Counted from the first letter of the stretch, positions 1 through 7,818 are shown. The stretch is 15,694 bases of DNA from Bacteroidia bacterium (GCA_026391235.1 JAPLDV010000701.1:1-15694), one strand, 5' to 3'. Numbers and translations are program-made. The notes: a model not told the origin generated them from the letters alone.

Positions 1-3
1 TCA

Positions 4-143
4 AAATAGAACGCGGTTGACACGGATCCTGAAAGGAGCGCGGATTTTCGCGGATCTTAAAACACTTCGAATTCGCTCAGTGTCCGGTCCCTGAGCGAAG
101 TCGAAGGGCGCTGAGGAGAATTCGCGTCATCCGCGTTCTATTT
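4..143. repeat. Nested inverted-repeat intergenic element
   Basis: The outer arms at 4-23 and 124-143 are imperfect inverted repeats: AAATAGAACGCGGTTGACAC against the reverse complement AAATAGAACGCGGATGACGC, 18 of 20 identical. Inside lies a strong hairpin with stem 65-80 (CTTCGAATTCGCTCAG), a 10-base loop at 81-90 and stem 91-106, with one mismatch (A71/G100). Short direct repeats of the CGCGGATTTTCGCGGAT kind lie at about 40-56. The wording (ACGCGGATGAC, CTGAGCGAAGTCGAAGG) resembles dispersed intergenic repeats I associate with Bacteroidota genomes. No coding sequence is seen in it. It is probably a non-coding repeat or a MITE/REP-like element, possibly cut off by the left window edge. Confidence 0.7.
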
Positions 144-216
144 CTGGAGAGGCCCGATAAATGATACTGTTTTATGAAGCATGCAGATTAAATGACAAGA
201 TGATAAAAAAAGAACC

Positions 217-1425
217 ATGAAAATAATTTGTTTACTGTTACTAACCTGGATTTCCCTGACCCCTGCTGCCAGCGCAGAAAGCATTCAGAAATTCGGAGTG
301 AAACCCTCCAATTCACCCGAAGTCAATAAGGCAAACCTTCAGAAAGCCATTGATAGTATGACCGTTATCGGCGGATCGCTGTATGTTGACCCCACGGATA
401 CTCCTTACAGGATCGCCGGTGGATTGATCCTTAAAAAGAATGTTTCCTTAATAGGGGCAAATGCAGCCACACCCAGGGGAACAGCCCATCCTTCAAAACC
501 TCAGCCTGTTGGCAGCGTTATCGAAATTACCGACCGGGAAAATGTTTTTATTACGGTGGAATCCGCCACTCAGATTTCAGGAATCCAGTTCTGGTATTCC
601 GGACAGGCCATAAAGGATCCTTCCAAAATAATTGAATATCCTGCCACCATCAGGCTCTCCTATGATCATCCATGCGAAGGAGTTACTTTGAGTAATCTCA
701 CCTTTTACGGTGAATACCTGGCAATGGATTTTGCAGCACCAAAAGGTAAAGCCTGTGAGCTGATCACCATTGAACACTGTGTCGGATACCCGTTTGGCGG
801 AACTTTTATCCGGATAGACTATTGCTATGATATTCCCCGGATCCTGCATTGCCATGTTAATCCGGCGATTACCAGAAGTTTCGCCGGTGGATATTCGCCG
901 GAAATCATTGATGCCGTGATTGCAAAGAAGACATTTGCCTATGTTATCGATCATACCGATAATGCTCAGTTGATCGATATTTTCACTTTCGGAACGTACG
1001 GCGGGATCTATCTGGGCGCCGAAACCTACGGACAGCTGACTAATTTCAATTTTGACTGTGTGGCCATCGGGATACATAAACTGGGCAGTAACAGCTTTAA
1101 CAGGAACTGGCAGATTGCGCAGGGATCCATCATCGCAAATACCGGTGAGGCAATTGAAAATATTCACCCGATTCTGATAGAGGGCAAGGGCCATACCGCG
1201 ATATCCAATGTTGAGGCATTTTCGGGTAAGAATGGTGCCCTGACAACCCTTGGCGTTTCTTTTGATTTTCTGAAAGTCACCGGAAACGATACCTGCACAA
1301 TATCATTAATGGGTTGCCGGATGAGAAATTACACCTCTGATAAAGCATTGACTGTCGAAAATGAAAATGCTGTCATTCAGGCAGTTGCCTGCATTGATAA
1401 AAATGAGAAAATATTTACGAAATAG
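217..1425 (+). CDS. Exported pectate-lyase-like parallel beta-helix protein
   Basis: This is a 402-residue protein with a clear Sec signal peptide: a hydrophobic core at residues 3-17 and likely cleavage after A20 (ASA-ES). The mature N-terminus (IQKFGVKPSNSPEVNKANLQ, then AIDSM...GGSLYVDP and LILKKNVSLIGA) is typical of the start of pectate-lyase-superfamily (Pectate_lyase_3) right-handed beta-helices. In these, an N-terminal cap helix is followed by repeated short strands, and the remaining sequence shows that strand-rich pattern (VTLSNLTFYGEYLAMDF, LITIEHCVGYPFGGTFIRID, GIYLGAETYGQLTNFNFDC). I see no diagnostic catalytic residues that would fix a substrate. A polysaccharide-binding or polysaccharide-cleaving role in the periplasm or outside the cell is inferred. 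A methyltransferase-like membrane protein gene follows 42 bp downstream on the same strand, so the two may be co-transcribed. The ATG follows an A-rich leader without a strong Shine-Dalgarno, normal for this phylum. Confidence 0.82.
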   Translation: MKIICLLLLTWISLTPAASAESIQKFGVKPSNSPEVNKANLQKAIDSMTVIGGSLYVDPTDTPYRIAGGLILKKNVSLIGANAATPRGTAHPSKPQPVGSVIEITDRENVFITVESATQISGIQFWYSGQAIKDPSKIIEYPATIRLSYDHPCEGVTLSNLTFYGEYLAMDFAAPKGKACELITIEHCVGYPFGGTFIRIDYCYDIPRILHCHVNPAITRSFAGGYSPEIIDAVIAKKTFAYVIDHTDNAQLIDIFTFGTYGGIYLGAETYGQLTNFNFDCVAIGIHKLGSNSFNRNWQIAQGSIIANTGEAIENIHPILIEGKGHTAISNVEAFSGKNGALTTLGVSFDFLKVTGNDTCTISLMGCRMRNYTSDKALTVENENAVIQAVACIDKNEKIFTK

Positions 1426-1467
1426 AAAAGTGATATTATTTAAAAAACTATTTATTAATTTATAAAT

Positions 1468-2025
1468 ATGATTTTTCCAATAATAGTTTGGTCGGCCTGG
1501 TTTATTTCTGAGATTTTACTGACCAGGATGTTTCGTTCCGATACTGCCGACAAAAAAAATCAGGACAAAGGTTCCATCAGCATTATCTGGATTACCATCG
1601 GTATTGCCAATACCGCAGGAATCCTCTGCTCCATCTTTCTGAACATGCCGGTCAGCCATTCAGCTATCGTATCTTACATCGGACTTTCACTCATAATCAT
1701 CGGGATGATCATCCGGTTTTTCTCGGTTTGGTCATTGGGGCGGTTTTTTACCGTTGATGTCACCATCAGGGAAAATCATAAACTGAAGGCAGACGGAATT
1801 TACCGCCTGGTGAGGCACCCGTCCTATACGGGTTCCATCTTGTCTTTTGTCGGGTTTGGGATATCCATCAATAATTGGATCAGCATCCTGGTGATTTCGA
1901 TACCTGTTACCCTGGCTATACTCTACCGGATTAAAATCGAGGAAAGGCTGTTAAGCAATCAGTTCGGATCCGATTATTCCGATTATATACAAAGGAGCTA
2001 TCGCTTAATACCCTGGATTTATTAG
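1468..2025 (+). CDS. Isoprenylcysteine carboxyl methyltransferase (ICMT)-family membrane protein
   Basis: This 185-residue polytopic inner-membrane protein has hydrophobic segments at about 1-19, 37-58, 68-90 and 122-152. The ICMT/phospholipid-methyltransferase signature is present: GIYRLVRHPSYTGSIL at residues 110-125, with the R116-H117-P118 triad that binds S-adenosylmethionine in this superfamily, and later E158-E159-R160 before LLSNQFGSDYSDY, the usual cofactor- and membrane-interface region. Bacterial members methylate diverse, mostly unknown substrates. Protein prenylcysteine is not expected here, so the name gives the fold rather than the substrate. The start ATG lies in an AT-rich leader 42 bp after the beta-helix gene. 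No terminator is evident downstream before the convergent PEGA gene. Confidence 0.85.
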   Translation: MIFPIIVWSAWFISEILLTRMFRSDTADKKNQDKGSISIIWITIGIANTAGILCSIFLNMPVSHSAIVSYIGLSLIIIGMIIRFFSVWSLGRFFTVDVTIRENHKLKADGIYRLVRHPSYTGSILSFVGFGISINNWISILVISIPVTLAILYRIKIEERLLSNQFGSDYSDYIQRSYRLIPWIY

Positions 2026-2103
2026 TAAGATCTGTTACCGGTTATGAGAACCTTCTGAATTTTATCGAATAAGGGAGAAATTTCTTATATTCGGGATTGC
2101 AAT

Positions 2104-2283
2104 ATGAAAGCAAAGATAAACATAAGCATTCTGATGTTCGTTCCGCTGATCGTTATTTTCCCACCGCAGCCCCTTTCTTTGAATTCCTTTTCATTTTTGA
2201 ATACGCAAATTTCTTTAACAAATTCACAGGAGGCTGATGCCATAATCGTAACATATTATTACTGCCTGAAATATAGCCATTAA
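2104..2283 (+). pseudogene. Signal-peptide-like ORF remnant overlapping the PEGA gene 3' end
   Basis: This is a 59-codon ORF. Its first 22 residues (MKAKINISILMFVPLIVIFP then PQ) look like a lysine-led Sec signal peptide. Past about 2153 the reading frame runs antisense through the 3' end of the PEGA gene, and the peptide loses any recognisable protein character before a TAA. It may be the 5' stump of an exported-protein gene cut when the neighbouring minus-strand operon arrived, or simply a chance ORF. There is no direct support beyond the signal-like start. Confidence 0.22.
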
Positions 2284-3607
2284 TGGTTATTCCAAATGAA
2301 ACAACGGGATTCATCTCATTGATTTTAATCCCTTCAGTATATTTTTTTTCATTTGTATTCCAAACGTTACAAGTGCCCGAAAGCTGTTGAATACCAGCTT
2401 TACAGTTAATATTGAGATATGAAAATCGCGATGATAGTTCAATGCCATAAAATCCGGTAAGCATCGTGGCATCATTATATCCAGGTATATTGAGATCTGC
2501 TGCTTTTAGTCCTGGCGTATATTTAATCCGTCCAAGAGCACAAATATCAAGATTGCGCATGATTGCCCCCCCAATACGAAAATCCCAGTTGAGCAAGAAT
2601 ATATTTGGGATAAGCATTGATATTTTTTCCCCAGTGTTTACCCCGAATTCATCAACTTGTTTTTTGGCAAAGTATTGCACGTTGAAAATTGCTGTGGAAA
2701 GACCTGTGAAACCGAAGAAATAGCTTTGCCCAAACGACAGCTCAAAATTATCTGTACTAATAAAATCAGCAACCAATGGCTTGAATGACTTGTTCGAATA
2801 ACAGGGGAGCTTAATCTCTCCGATATTCTTTGGATCATGTTTTATTTTACCGTGAAATCTCTTTAGGTTTCCTTCTCTTAAAATCACTGAATATTTTCCA
2901 AAAGGAATATTTAATGGGGCAGGGGTTTTTAGGTTCTGATTTATGACAATATTCGCTAAACTGTCAGGGCCACTGTTTAGCCCATGAATTTCAAGGGCCA
3001 GGTCACTGGTCTCTGACTTGATAATGAGTGGATAACCTTTTCTCATGGGAAAGCGGATCGTATCGTTATCTTTTGAAGTCTCATCAATTTCCAGGTAATA
3101 TTTTTCGGGTACAAAACCACCGCTTTTCTCAAAACGAAGCGTATATTTTCCTTTCTGGAGAATTCTTTTAAAAGGGGTACTCCCAAATAAAGTATCCTTC
3201 ACCCCTTCCAGCTTCGCCCCTTCCAAATACACGTTGGCTCGTGTTGGAATGCTCACCAGATAGATTTGCTTGGACACATACAGGGCTACAGGCAGATCGA
3301 ATGCTCCGTTTTGAACAATTGTGGCATCATAATAATCCGCCATCATTTTATATCCCGGTTTCACCAGCCGGACCTTATACTTGCCGATACGAACTTTATA
3401 TTCCACCAGCGGCGCTTTACCGATAAGCCGGTCGTCAAGAAAAATATTTGCTCCTTCATTATTCTCATCATCTATTACGTTCAATGTGCCGTATACCGGC
3501 AATAACCTGGCTTTCAGAGGTGTTATTTTCCCTTTATCAAAACGCAATGACGGTGTTATAAGCCAGGTCATTATCGAAAGACGCAAGTTTCTTTCCCTTA
3601 TTAACAT
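2153..3607 (-). CDS. PEGA-domain protein, C-terminal part (frameshifted from upstream fragment)
   Basis: This 484-residue ORF lacks a signal peptide, and its first ~22 residues are an out-of-frame reading of the fragment upstream. Real homology probably starts at DKGKITPLKARLLP. Three PEGA-type beta domains can be seen at about residues 38-112 (GANIFLDDRLIGKAPLVEYK...GKYKVRLVKPGYK), 115-188 (ANVYLEG...STPFKRILQKGKYTLRFEKSG) and 192-265. From about 275 to the end, the sequence changes to alternating aromatic and polar strands (FELSFGQSYFFGFTGLSTAI and following), like a small outer-membrane beta-barrel or porin-like domain. PEGA domains occur in surface or envelope proteins and probably mediate binding. 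Removing one T from a TTTT run joins this ORF to the upstream one as a single 710-residue protein. It is the last gene of the TIR-led operon. Confidence 0.72.
   Translation of the reverse strand: MLIRERNLRLSIMTWLITPSLRFDKGKITPLKARLLPVYGTLNVIDDENNEGANIFLDDRLIGKAPLVEYKVRIGKYKVRLVKPGYKMMADYYDATIVQNGAFDLPVALYVSKQIYLVSIPTRANVYLEGAKLEGVKDTLFGSTPFKRILQKGKYTLRFEKSGGFVPEKYYLEIDETSKDNDTIRFPMRKGYPLIIKSETSDLALEIHGLNSGPDSLANIVINQNLKTPAPLNIPFGKYSVILREGNLKRFHGKIKHDPKNIGEIKLPCYSNKSFKPLVADFISTDNFELSFGQSYFFGFTGLSTAIFNVQYFAKKQVDEFGVNTGEKISMLIPNIFLLNWDFRIGGAIMRNLDICALGRIKYTPGLKAADLNIPGYNDATMLTGFYGIELSSRFSYLNINCKAGIQQLSGTCNVWNTNEKKYTEGIKINEMNPVVSFGITINGYISGSNNMLRLWHQPPVNLLKKFAYSKMKRNSKKGAAVGK
3537..3542 (-). other. 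Frameshift site (TTT TGA) inside the PEGA gene
   Basis: On the minus strand the zero frame reads ATT GCG TTT TGA. Skipping one T gives GCG TTT GAT AAA GGG and restores an open frame through the rest of the PEGA protein. TTT TGA allows the Phe tRNA to re-pair on TTT after a +1 slip, the same geometry as the CTT TGA site of release factor 2 mRNA. However, I see no Shine-Dalgarno-like stimulator just upstream. A one-base homopolymer sequencing error or a true inactivating mutation are simpler explanations. Confidence 0.75.
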
Positions 3608-4286
3608 ACCCGTCCAGAATTATTGTATCCGTATCAACAATTAGAACGGGGGGTTCCGTGAAATCTAAACTATCAATAGATTGAATATCGAATTTTAATG
3701 AAGGGAAATCCGGCTTTAATTCGAAAGTGAGGTCTTTTGTTACGTCCGGGGAAAAAACCACGGTTGTATCAAGTGTTTTATATCCGTTTTTTCTCATTGT
3801 AGCGGGATACTCCCCGGTTGCCATTCGTTGTGTACTTGGTGTTGGAAATTCTGTCATACCGAAAAACTGAACGGAAGCACCTTTTGGTTTAGAGATAAAG
3901 TTAACAACACCCATTACCAATTTTCCGGTAATTTTAAATTTATATCTGCTTTTCAATCCGTCAATGGGTTCATCCCTGGATTCATAACCGGGGCAGTTAA
4001 TTGTCAGCATAAAAGGCTCCATCGAATGGCAAATGATATATTCTTCCCTATCCGGATTAAAAAACTGCTTGAAACTATCGGTCTTAATAACATTGGACTC
4101 AAAGGATAACCCTGGAATCTTGCACGATATGAAAATTATCAGATCCGATGTATTGCACTTTTCTGCAAGGTACGTATTATCAACCGGCAGCGTTTGAAGT
4201 ATAAATATTGAAGGGTTCTGAGCAAAGGAGCTCATGCTTATGAAAATAAGAGTACAAATGATCCAGTTTGGTTTTATTGTTTTCAT
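3537..4286 (-). CDS. PEGA-domain protein, N-terminal part (ends at a frameshift)
   Basis: This 249-residue fragment has a good Sec signal peptide (MKTIKPNWIICTLIFISMSS, likely cleavage after FA at residue 22). It has an uncharacterised beta-rich region at 23-120 and one PEGA-like domain at about 126-190 (GVVNFISKPKGASVQFFG...TGEYPATMRKNGYKTLDTTV). The frame ends at TGA in GCG TTT TGA, just where the next frame (GAT AAA GGG) continues with a related sequence, so this is the 5' half of a split gene. It starts 42 bp after the NTF2-like gene on the same strand, so it probably belongs to the same transcript. The mature protein should be periplasmic or outer-membrane, since the C-terminal part looks barrel-like. 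Confidence 0.72.
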   Translation of the reverse strand: MKTIKPNWIICTLIFISMSSFAQNPSIFILQTLPVDNTYLAEKCNTSDLIIFISCKIPGLSFESNVIKTDSFKQFFNPDREEYIICHSMEPFMLTINCPGYESRDEPIDGLKSRYKFKITGKLVMGVVNFISKPKGASVQFFGMTEFPTPSTQRMATGEYPATMRKNGYKTLDTTVVFSPDVTKDLTFELKPDFPSLKFDIQSIDSLDFTEPPVLIVDTDTIILDGYVNKGKKLASFDNDLAYNTVIAF

Positions 4287-4328
4287 GAGTTTGGGTGTTT
4301 TTTTGCTTTTCCGAAAAAATCAAATTCT

Positions 4329-5336
4329 CTATCTTATTATGAAATCAGCGAAGCCATAAATTGTTTCACCTTTATTTTTTACTGCCTTCTCATCCTGCCA
4401 GGTTCTGACCCATATTTTGGGAATGGAATCTTCATTAGCTTTAAACTGAATTAGAAAAAACATGATTCCAACATCACTATATTTTTCTGCATTCCATCTT
4501 TGCCTAAGTGTAACTCCATAAAAATCATCATACTTGCGATGTTTTGAAAGTTGAAAGCTGTCAAATGAGAGGTTTATATAGCTGTTTCTTTCAAACACTC
4601 CCCGGAGCTTTTTAATGTATTCCTCTTTTGTCATTTGTATATATTGGACTTTTTCCTGGGGAATAGATAACTTGATACCATCCGAGTTGTTCTCAGCTTC
4701 CTTTATCTGACCCTTTCGGCCTACGATTATCAGTGCTTTATCGCTAAAAATACTCTGTATGAAATCAATATCTTTCTTCATATAGGCAGTCTTCATATTT
4801 TCCATAAAATTAAGGATGATTTCTTTCCTTGTTAAATCGATCGTGCTGGTATACTTCATGGCATCCTTGTATTGGATCCTGCCGATTGCAATTGAAAAAT
4901 CATCAATAATTCCGTTTTTTAAAAAGGAAACCTTAACCTCGGTTGTATCTCCCGAATTCAAAACAATGGGGATATTTCGTATAATATAATTACCCGAAAT
5001 ATTTTCCAGAATGATATTTTCATTTATCCTAGGCAGGTAGCAGAAGAAATGAGAATGTTCCCATAATCCTTCGACCTCTTTTGAAAAATTTTCAGAAAAC
5101 CAGTTACCCGATAGATTTAAGCTTGGAGACCCCGATGCATAAGAAGTATTAATCCTGTTTAAAAGCCTTTCAAGATTCAGTTCAATTCTATTCTGCAAAG
5201 CCGGATCATTCAATCCACCTGTTAAAGTAACATCCACTCCTGTGATTTGGGACAAACCTGCGGATGAAAAGACTATACTGCCAAAAACGGTAATTATCCA
5301 TTTCAAAGAATTAAATCTCATAGTTAATGTTTTCAT
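4329..5336 (-). CDS. Exported NTF2-like domain protein
   Basis: This is a 335-residue protein with a signal peptide (hydrophobic core at residues 12-26, likely cleavage near SAGLS-Q at 29-30). Residues 30-165 are a beta-rich region of unknown family. From about 168, the helix ILNFMENMKTAYMKKDIDFI followed by SIFSDKALIIVG is a classic start of a SnoaL/NTF2-like cone fold. The rest fits its strands (FYGVTLRQRWNAEKYSDVGI, FFLIQFKANEDSIPKIWVRT). Such domains act as small-ligand pockets or enzymes; no catalytic pair can be assigned here. Its ATG overlaps the TGA of the upstream gene (ATGA), which is strong evidence for translational coupling in the TIR-led operon. An alternative Met at residue 6 would keep the signal peptide but lose the overlap. 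Confidence 0.75.
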   Translation of the reverse strand: MKTLTMRFNSLKWIITVFGSIVFSSAGLSQITGVDVTLTGGLNDPALQNRIELNLERLLNRINTSYASGSPSLNLSGNWFSENFSKEVEGLWEHSHFFCYLPRINENIILENISGNYIIRNIPIVLNSGDTTEVKVSFLKNGIIDDFSIAIGRIQYKDAMKYTSTIDLTRKEIILNFMENMKTAYMKKDIDFIQSIFSDKALIIVGRKGQIKEAENNSDGIKLSIPQEKVQYIQMTKEEYIKKLRGVFERNSYINLSFDSFQLSKHRKYDDFYGVTLRQRWNAEKYSDVGIMFFLIQFKANEDSIPKIWVRTWQDEKAVKNKGETIYGFADFIIR

Positions 5337-6472
5337 AGCGATATCTGATTTTGAGGTATGAAGGTATATAATGTCCCTTCCAGTGTTGAATTATTATTTA
5401 TTATGAGGTTTGAATTTGTTTTTATTATCAATAAATGGATAAAGTTAAACACTTTATTTTTAACAAAGATGCTTGCGACCAGATCGTCACTTAAATCCCG
5501 CTGCCATCCAAAATAGGTAGTATAGTTTTCGGAGAAAAAGTTGAGAAAGCAGTTAAGATCTAAGGTGAAGTGTTCCTCCTGGTTGCCATAGAGCTTATGA
5601 GTTATAACAATTTTCTGATCTGTGCTGATCAGGTTTTGAAAGATATTGGCTGTTGATTCCCTGAAATATTTCTGACTGAAAACCGGTTTAAAACTCCCAT
5701 CAGAATTCCTCACATAATACCTGTCAGAATTAATGTGTGGATGGTCAAGCAAGGTTTTCCCTCTTTTAACGAATAACTCGTCATGCGCAGGTTCCAATAC
5801 AATTCGACTGATTTTATCGGTCTCAACCGACTGAATAACATGCGCCTGGAGCGCATCCATAATCTCAAGTTCAATTTCATCTTTCTGTTTACCGGAAATA
5901 ACTGAGTAGTCATTGGGGAAACCGATTTGAAGAAGTGCTGTATTATTCAGCTGCCAGGAGGCTAAAAAACTATCCTTATTGCTATCCAGCCTGAGTTTTG
6001 TATCTTGATCGATCTGAATTGAGGAGAGAACCGTTTTAATCCGGTTGGCTGGCAAAATCTGTTCATTATATTTTAGCAGTACCTGTTCCTCGTCCATTTT
6101 CTTTGTTATTTTGTCCTTATCTGACAATAAAGCATAATACAGCAAAGTTCTTTCGGCATAATTGTAAACCTCTTCGTAAGGATCATTAAGGTCGTTGAAA
6201 ACAAGATGCAGTCCAATATGCACAATCTGTTTTTTTGCGTCAAAGCGAACCGATATGCTTTGACGCGGGATGATGTCTTTAGCATCAATAATATGAGGAT
6301 TCATTGAATTTGAATCAAGTTTCTCAATCTGCAGGCAGATATTTGCAGGCAGAAGTGCATATATTTCCTTTAACTTAAGTGATTTAAATTGAGGGTCTGA
6401 GAGTACACTTGAGCTTAATGAAAGAAAAAATATTAGAAGAACTGTGATCCGGTTCAATTTGTCAATAATCAT
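5333..6472 (-). CDS. Exported protein of unknown function in TIR operon
   Basis: I do not recognise this 379-residue protein. It has an N-terminal signal peptide (hydrophobic segment at residues 9-24, likely cleavage near VLS-DP at 25). A charged helix/strand body follows, including SWQLNNTALLQIGFPNDYSV at about 172-191 followed by a K/E-rich helix (KQKDEIELEIMDALQAHVI). There are no further transmembrane segments, lipobox or cysteine-rich motifs, so a soluble periplasmic location is likely. It begins only 2 bp after the stop of the TIR gene and overlaps the NTF2-like gene by 4 bp, so its role should be tied to both. Its base composition is AT-rich, like the rest of the operon. Confidence 0.7.
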   Translation of the reverse strand: MIIDKLNRITVLLIFFLSLSSSVLSDPQFKSLKLKEIYALLPANICLQIEKLDSNSMNPHIIDAKDIIPRQSISVRFDAKKQIVHIGLHLVFNDLNDPYEEVYNYAERTLLYYALLSDKDKITKKMDEEQVLLKYNEQILPANRIKTVLSSIQIDQDTKLRLDSNKDSFLASWQLNNTALLQIGFPNDYSVISGKQKDEIELEIMDALQAHVIQSVETDKISRIVLEPAHDELFVKRGKTLLDHPHINSDRYYVRNSDGSFKPVFSQKYFRESTANIFQNLISTDQKIVITHKLYGNQEEHFTLDLNCFLNFFSENYTTYFGWQRDLSDDLVASIFVKNKVFNFIHLLIIKTNSNLIINNNSTLEGTLYTFIPQNQISL

Positions 6473-6474
6473 GT

Positions 6475-7452
6475 TTATTCAATTTTACCAATGGTAATGA
6501 CACTTTTGACTTTGCTGTCTTTGGAATGGAGTGTGCCGTAATATAACTCACCTTTCTCCCAGTCTCCTTCGATATAATCACCCGGTTCGGCATATCGCTC
6601 TTTCAGGTCATATTGTGATATTAATTGTTTTGATGCATAATAATAGGTTCCCTTTCCATGCATTTTCCCATCCTTCATCTGTCCCTCATATTTGTCTCCA
6701 TTAGGGAAAAACTTTGTTGTAATTGATGCAGAGGCCGGGTTTTCCTCAAGCTCCTTAGTTTTTTCAGGACTCTTTTTAACAAGAACAGATAATGTGTCCG
6801 TTTTAGGGGTGGTATCCTTTTCGGCCTGTTTAAGCAGGGATGAATCGGTTTTTTGGCTGTTCACTTGTAGGGAATCCTTAGGGTTTATGCTCTCTTTTGG
6901 CCCCAGCCAAATAAAATACACAGCCAGGAGCGCTAATAAAAGAATACCGGCAACAGGAAGAATCAGCCGTAAAGGTTTGATTGCCTTTTTAATGGTCGGT
7001 TGACTTTCCGGTTTTGGCTGGGCTGGTTTACTTCGTTTTTCCGGTTGAATCTCGATCTCTATGCAACTATCTAAAATTTGTTCAACAGAATCAGCGATTT
7101 GGAAATTTCTGAAAAACAGAGGAACATCTTTTAATCTGAAGCCTTCACCTTTTAATAAGAAAATCCTGCGACGGTTGTCTTTGGCATAGCAATTATTGAA
7201 AAAGGTTTGATATTCAATCTTAACCCATTTGGATTTCATGCTATCAGGTGATACTACGAGGATGAAATCTTTGCTTTGATCGATTGCTTCGGATATAACT
7301 TCAAAAAAGGCTTCCCCGGCATTCTGCTTCAGATCCACCTCTGAATGGAATACCTTATACCCTTTCAGGGCTTCATGTATCCTGGCTGCGAACGGACGAT
7401 CCTTACTAGAGGAGCTGATGAAAAATTGATATTTGTAATTGGGCTTGCTCAT
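6475..7452 (-). CDS. TIR domain - transmembrane - MORN repeat protein
   Basis: This 325-residue protein has three parts. Residues 7-130 are a TIR domain: YQFFISSSSKDRPFAARIHE at the start, a BB-loop-like region around VDLKQNAGEAFF at 39-50, DFILVVSPDSM at 62-72, and SKWVKIEYQTFF with W76 and E80. E80 lies four residues after the tryptophan, as the catalytic glutamate does in NAD-cleaving TIRs such as SARM1. A proline/lysine linker leads to one transmembrane helix (about 161-183), preceded by KKAIKPLR, so by the positive-inside rule the TIR is cytoplasmic. A low-complexity stalk (184-245) then leads to MORN-like repeats at 248-272 (FFPNGDKYEGQMKDGKMHGK) and about 287-308, predicted periplasmic. 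It heads an operon with three exported proteins. TIR domains serve as NADases, signal-nucleotide synthases or adaptors; which applies here is unknown. Confidence 0.85.
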   Translation of the reverse strand: MSKPNYKYQFFISSSSKDRPFAARIHEALKGYKVFHSEVDLKQNAGEAFFEVISEAIDQSKDFILVVSPDSMKSKWVKIEYQTFFNNCYAKDNRRRIFLLKGEGFRLKDVPLFFRNFQIADSVEQILDSCIEIEIQPEKRSKPAQPKPESQPTIKKAIKPLRLILPVAGILLLALLAVYFIWLGPKESINPKDSLQVNSQKTDSSLLKQAEKDTTPKTDTLSVLVKKSPEKTKELEENPASASITTKFFPNGDKYEGQMKDGKMHGKGTYYYASKQLISQYDLKERYAEPGDYIEGDWEKGELYYGTLHSKDSKVKSVITIGKIE

Positions 7453-7580
7453 GAATTTGAAATCTGCTTAAATTGACACTCTTCTGCCGATTGCAACTGA
7501 GCACCTCGCGCCGGGGTTGTTGACCGCCTTTTTCCGCTATTTCTCAAATCACTCATTTAAGCTACTTTTTAGCTGCTATA

Positions 7581-7588
7581 CAAAGATA
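7581..7588 (-). promoter_or_regulatory. Putative -7 element for the TIR operon
   Basis: Read on the minus strand this is TATCTTTG, an exact match to the Bacteroidota -7 consensus TAnnTTTG. It lies about 130 bp upstream of the TIR gene start. No convincing TTTG -33 element is found at the expected distance, so the promoter may be weak or activator-dependent. It would give a 5' leader of about 120 bases. Confidence 0.45.
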
Positions 7589-7818
7589 ATGATTTTGTTT
7601 ATCTGGTTCAGCACGTTCACCCTGTTTATCCGATAACTTTTTTCGATGCTTCTACTTGTAAATATGACTATTAACGTGCCACTCAAAACAAAAGTCGCTG
7701 GTTCCGATAAAACAGTCAGCAATAAGCCGGATGTATAACTGAATTTTCAACCCATCTCGAACTATTGGCAATCTGCAGGAAAGTGTGTATTTTTTCGGAA
7801 AATTTCAGAGACAACAAA

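Noticed and set aside
577..1194. A 205-codon minus-strand open frame inside the beta-helix gene
   Set aside because: The plus-strand gene has a signal peptide and a beta-helix repeat pattern. The antisense product has no recognisable features.
6475..7452. Thoeris-type defence (ThsB TIR with ThsA)
   Set aside because: No SIR2, SLOG or other cytosolic effector lies next to the TIR gene. Its neighbours all carry signal peptides, and the TIR itself is membrane-anchored.
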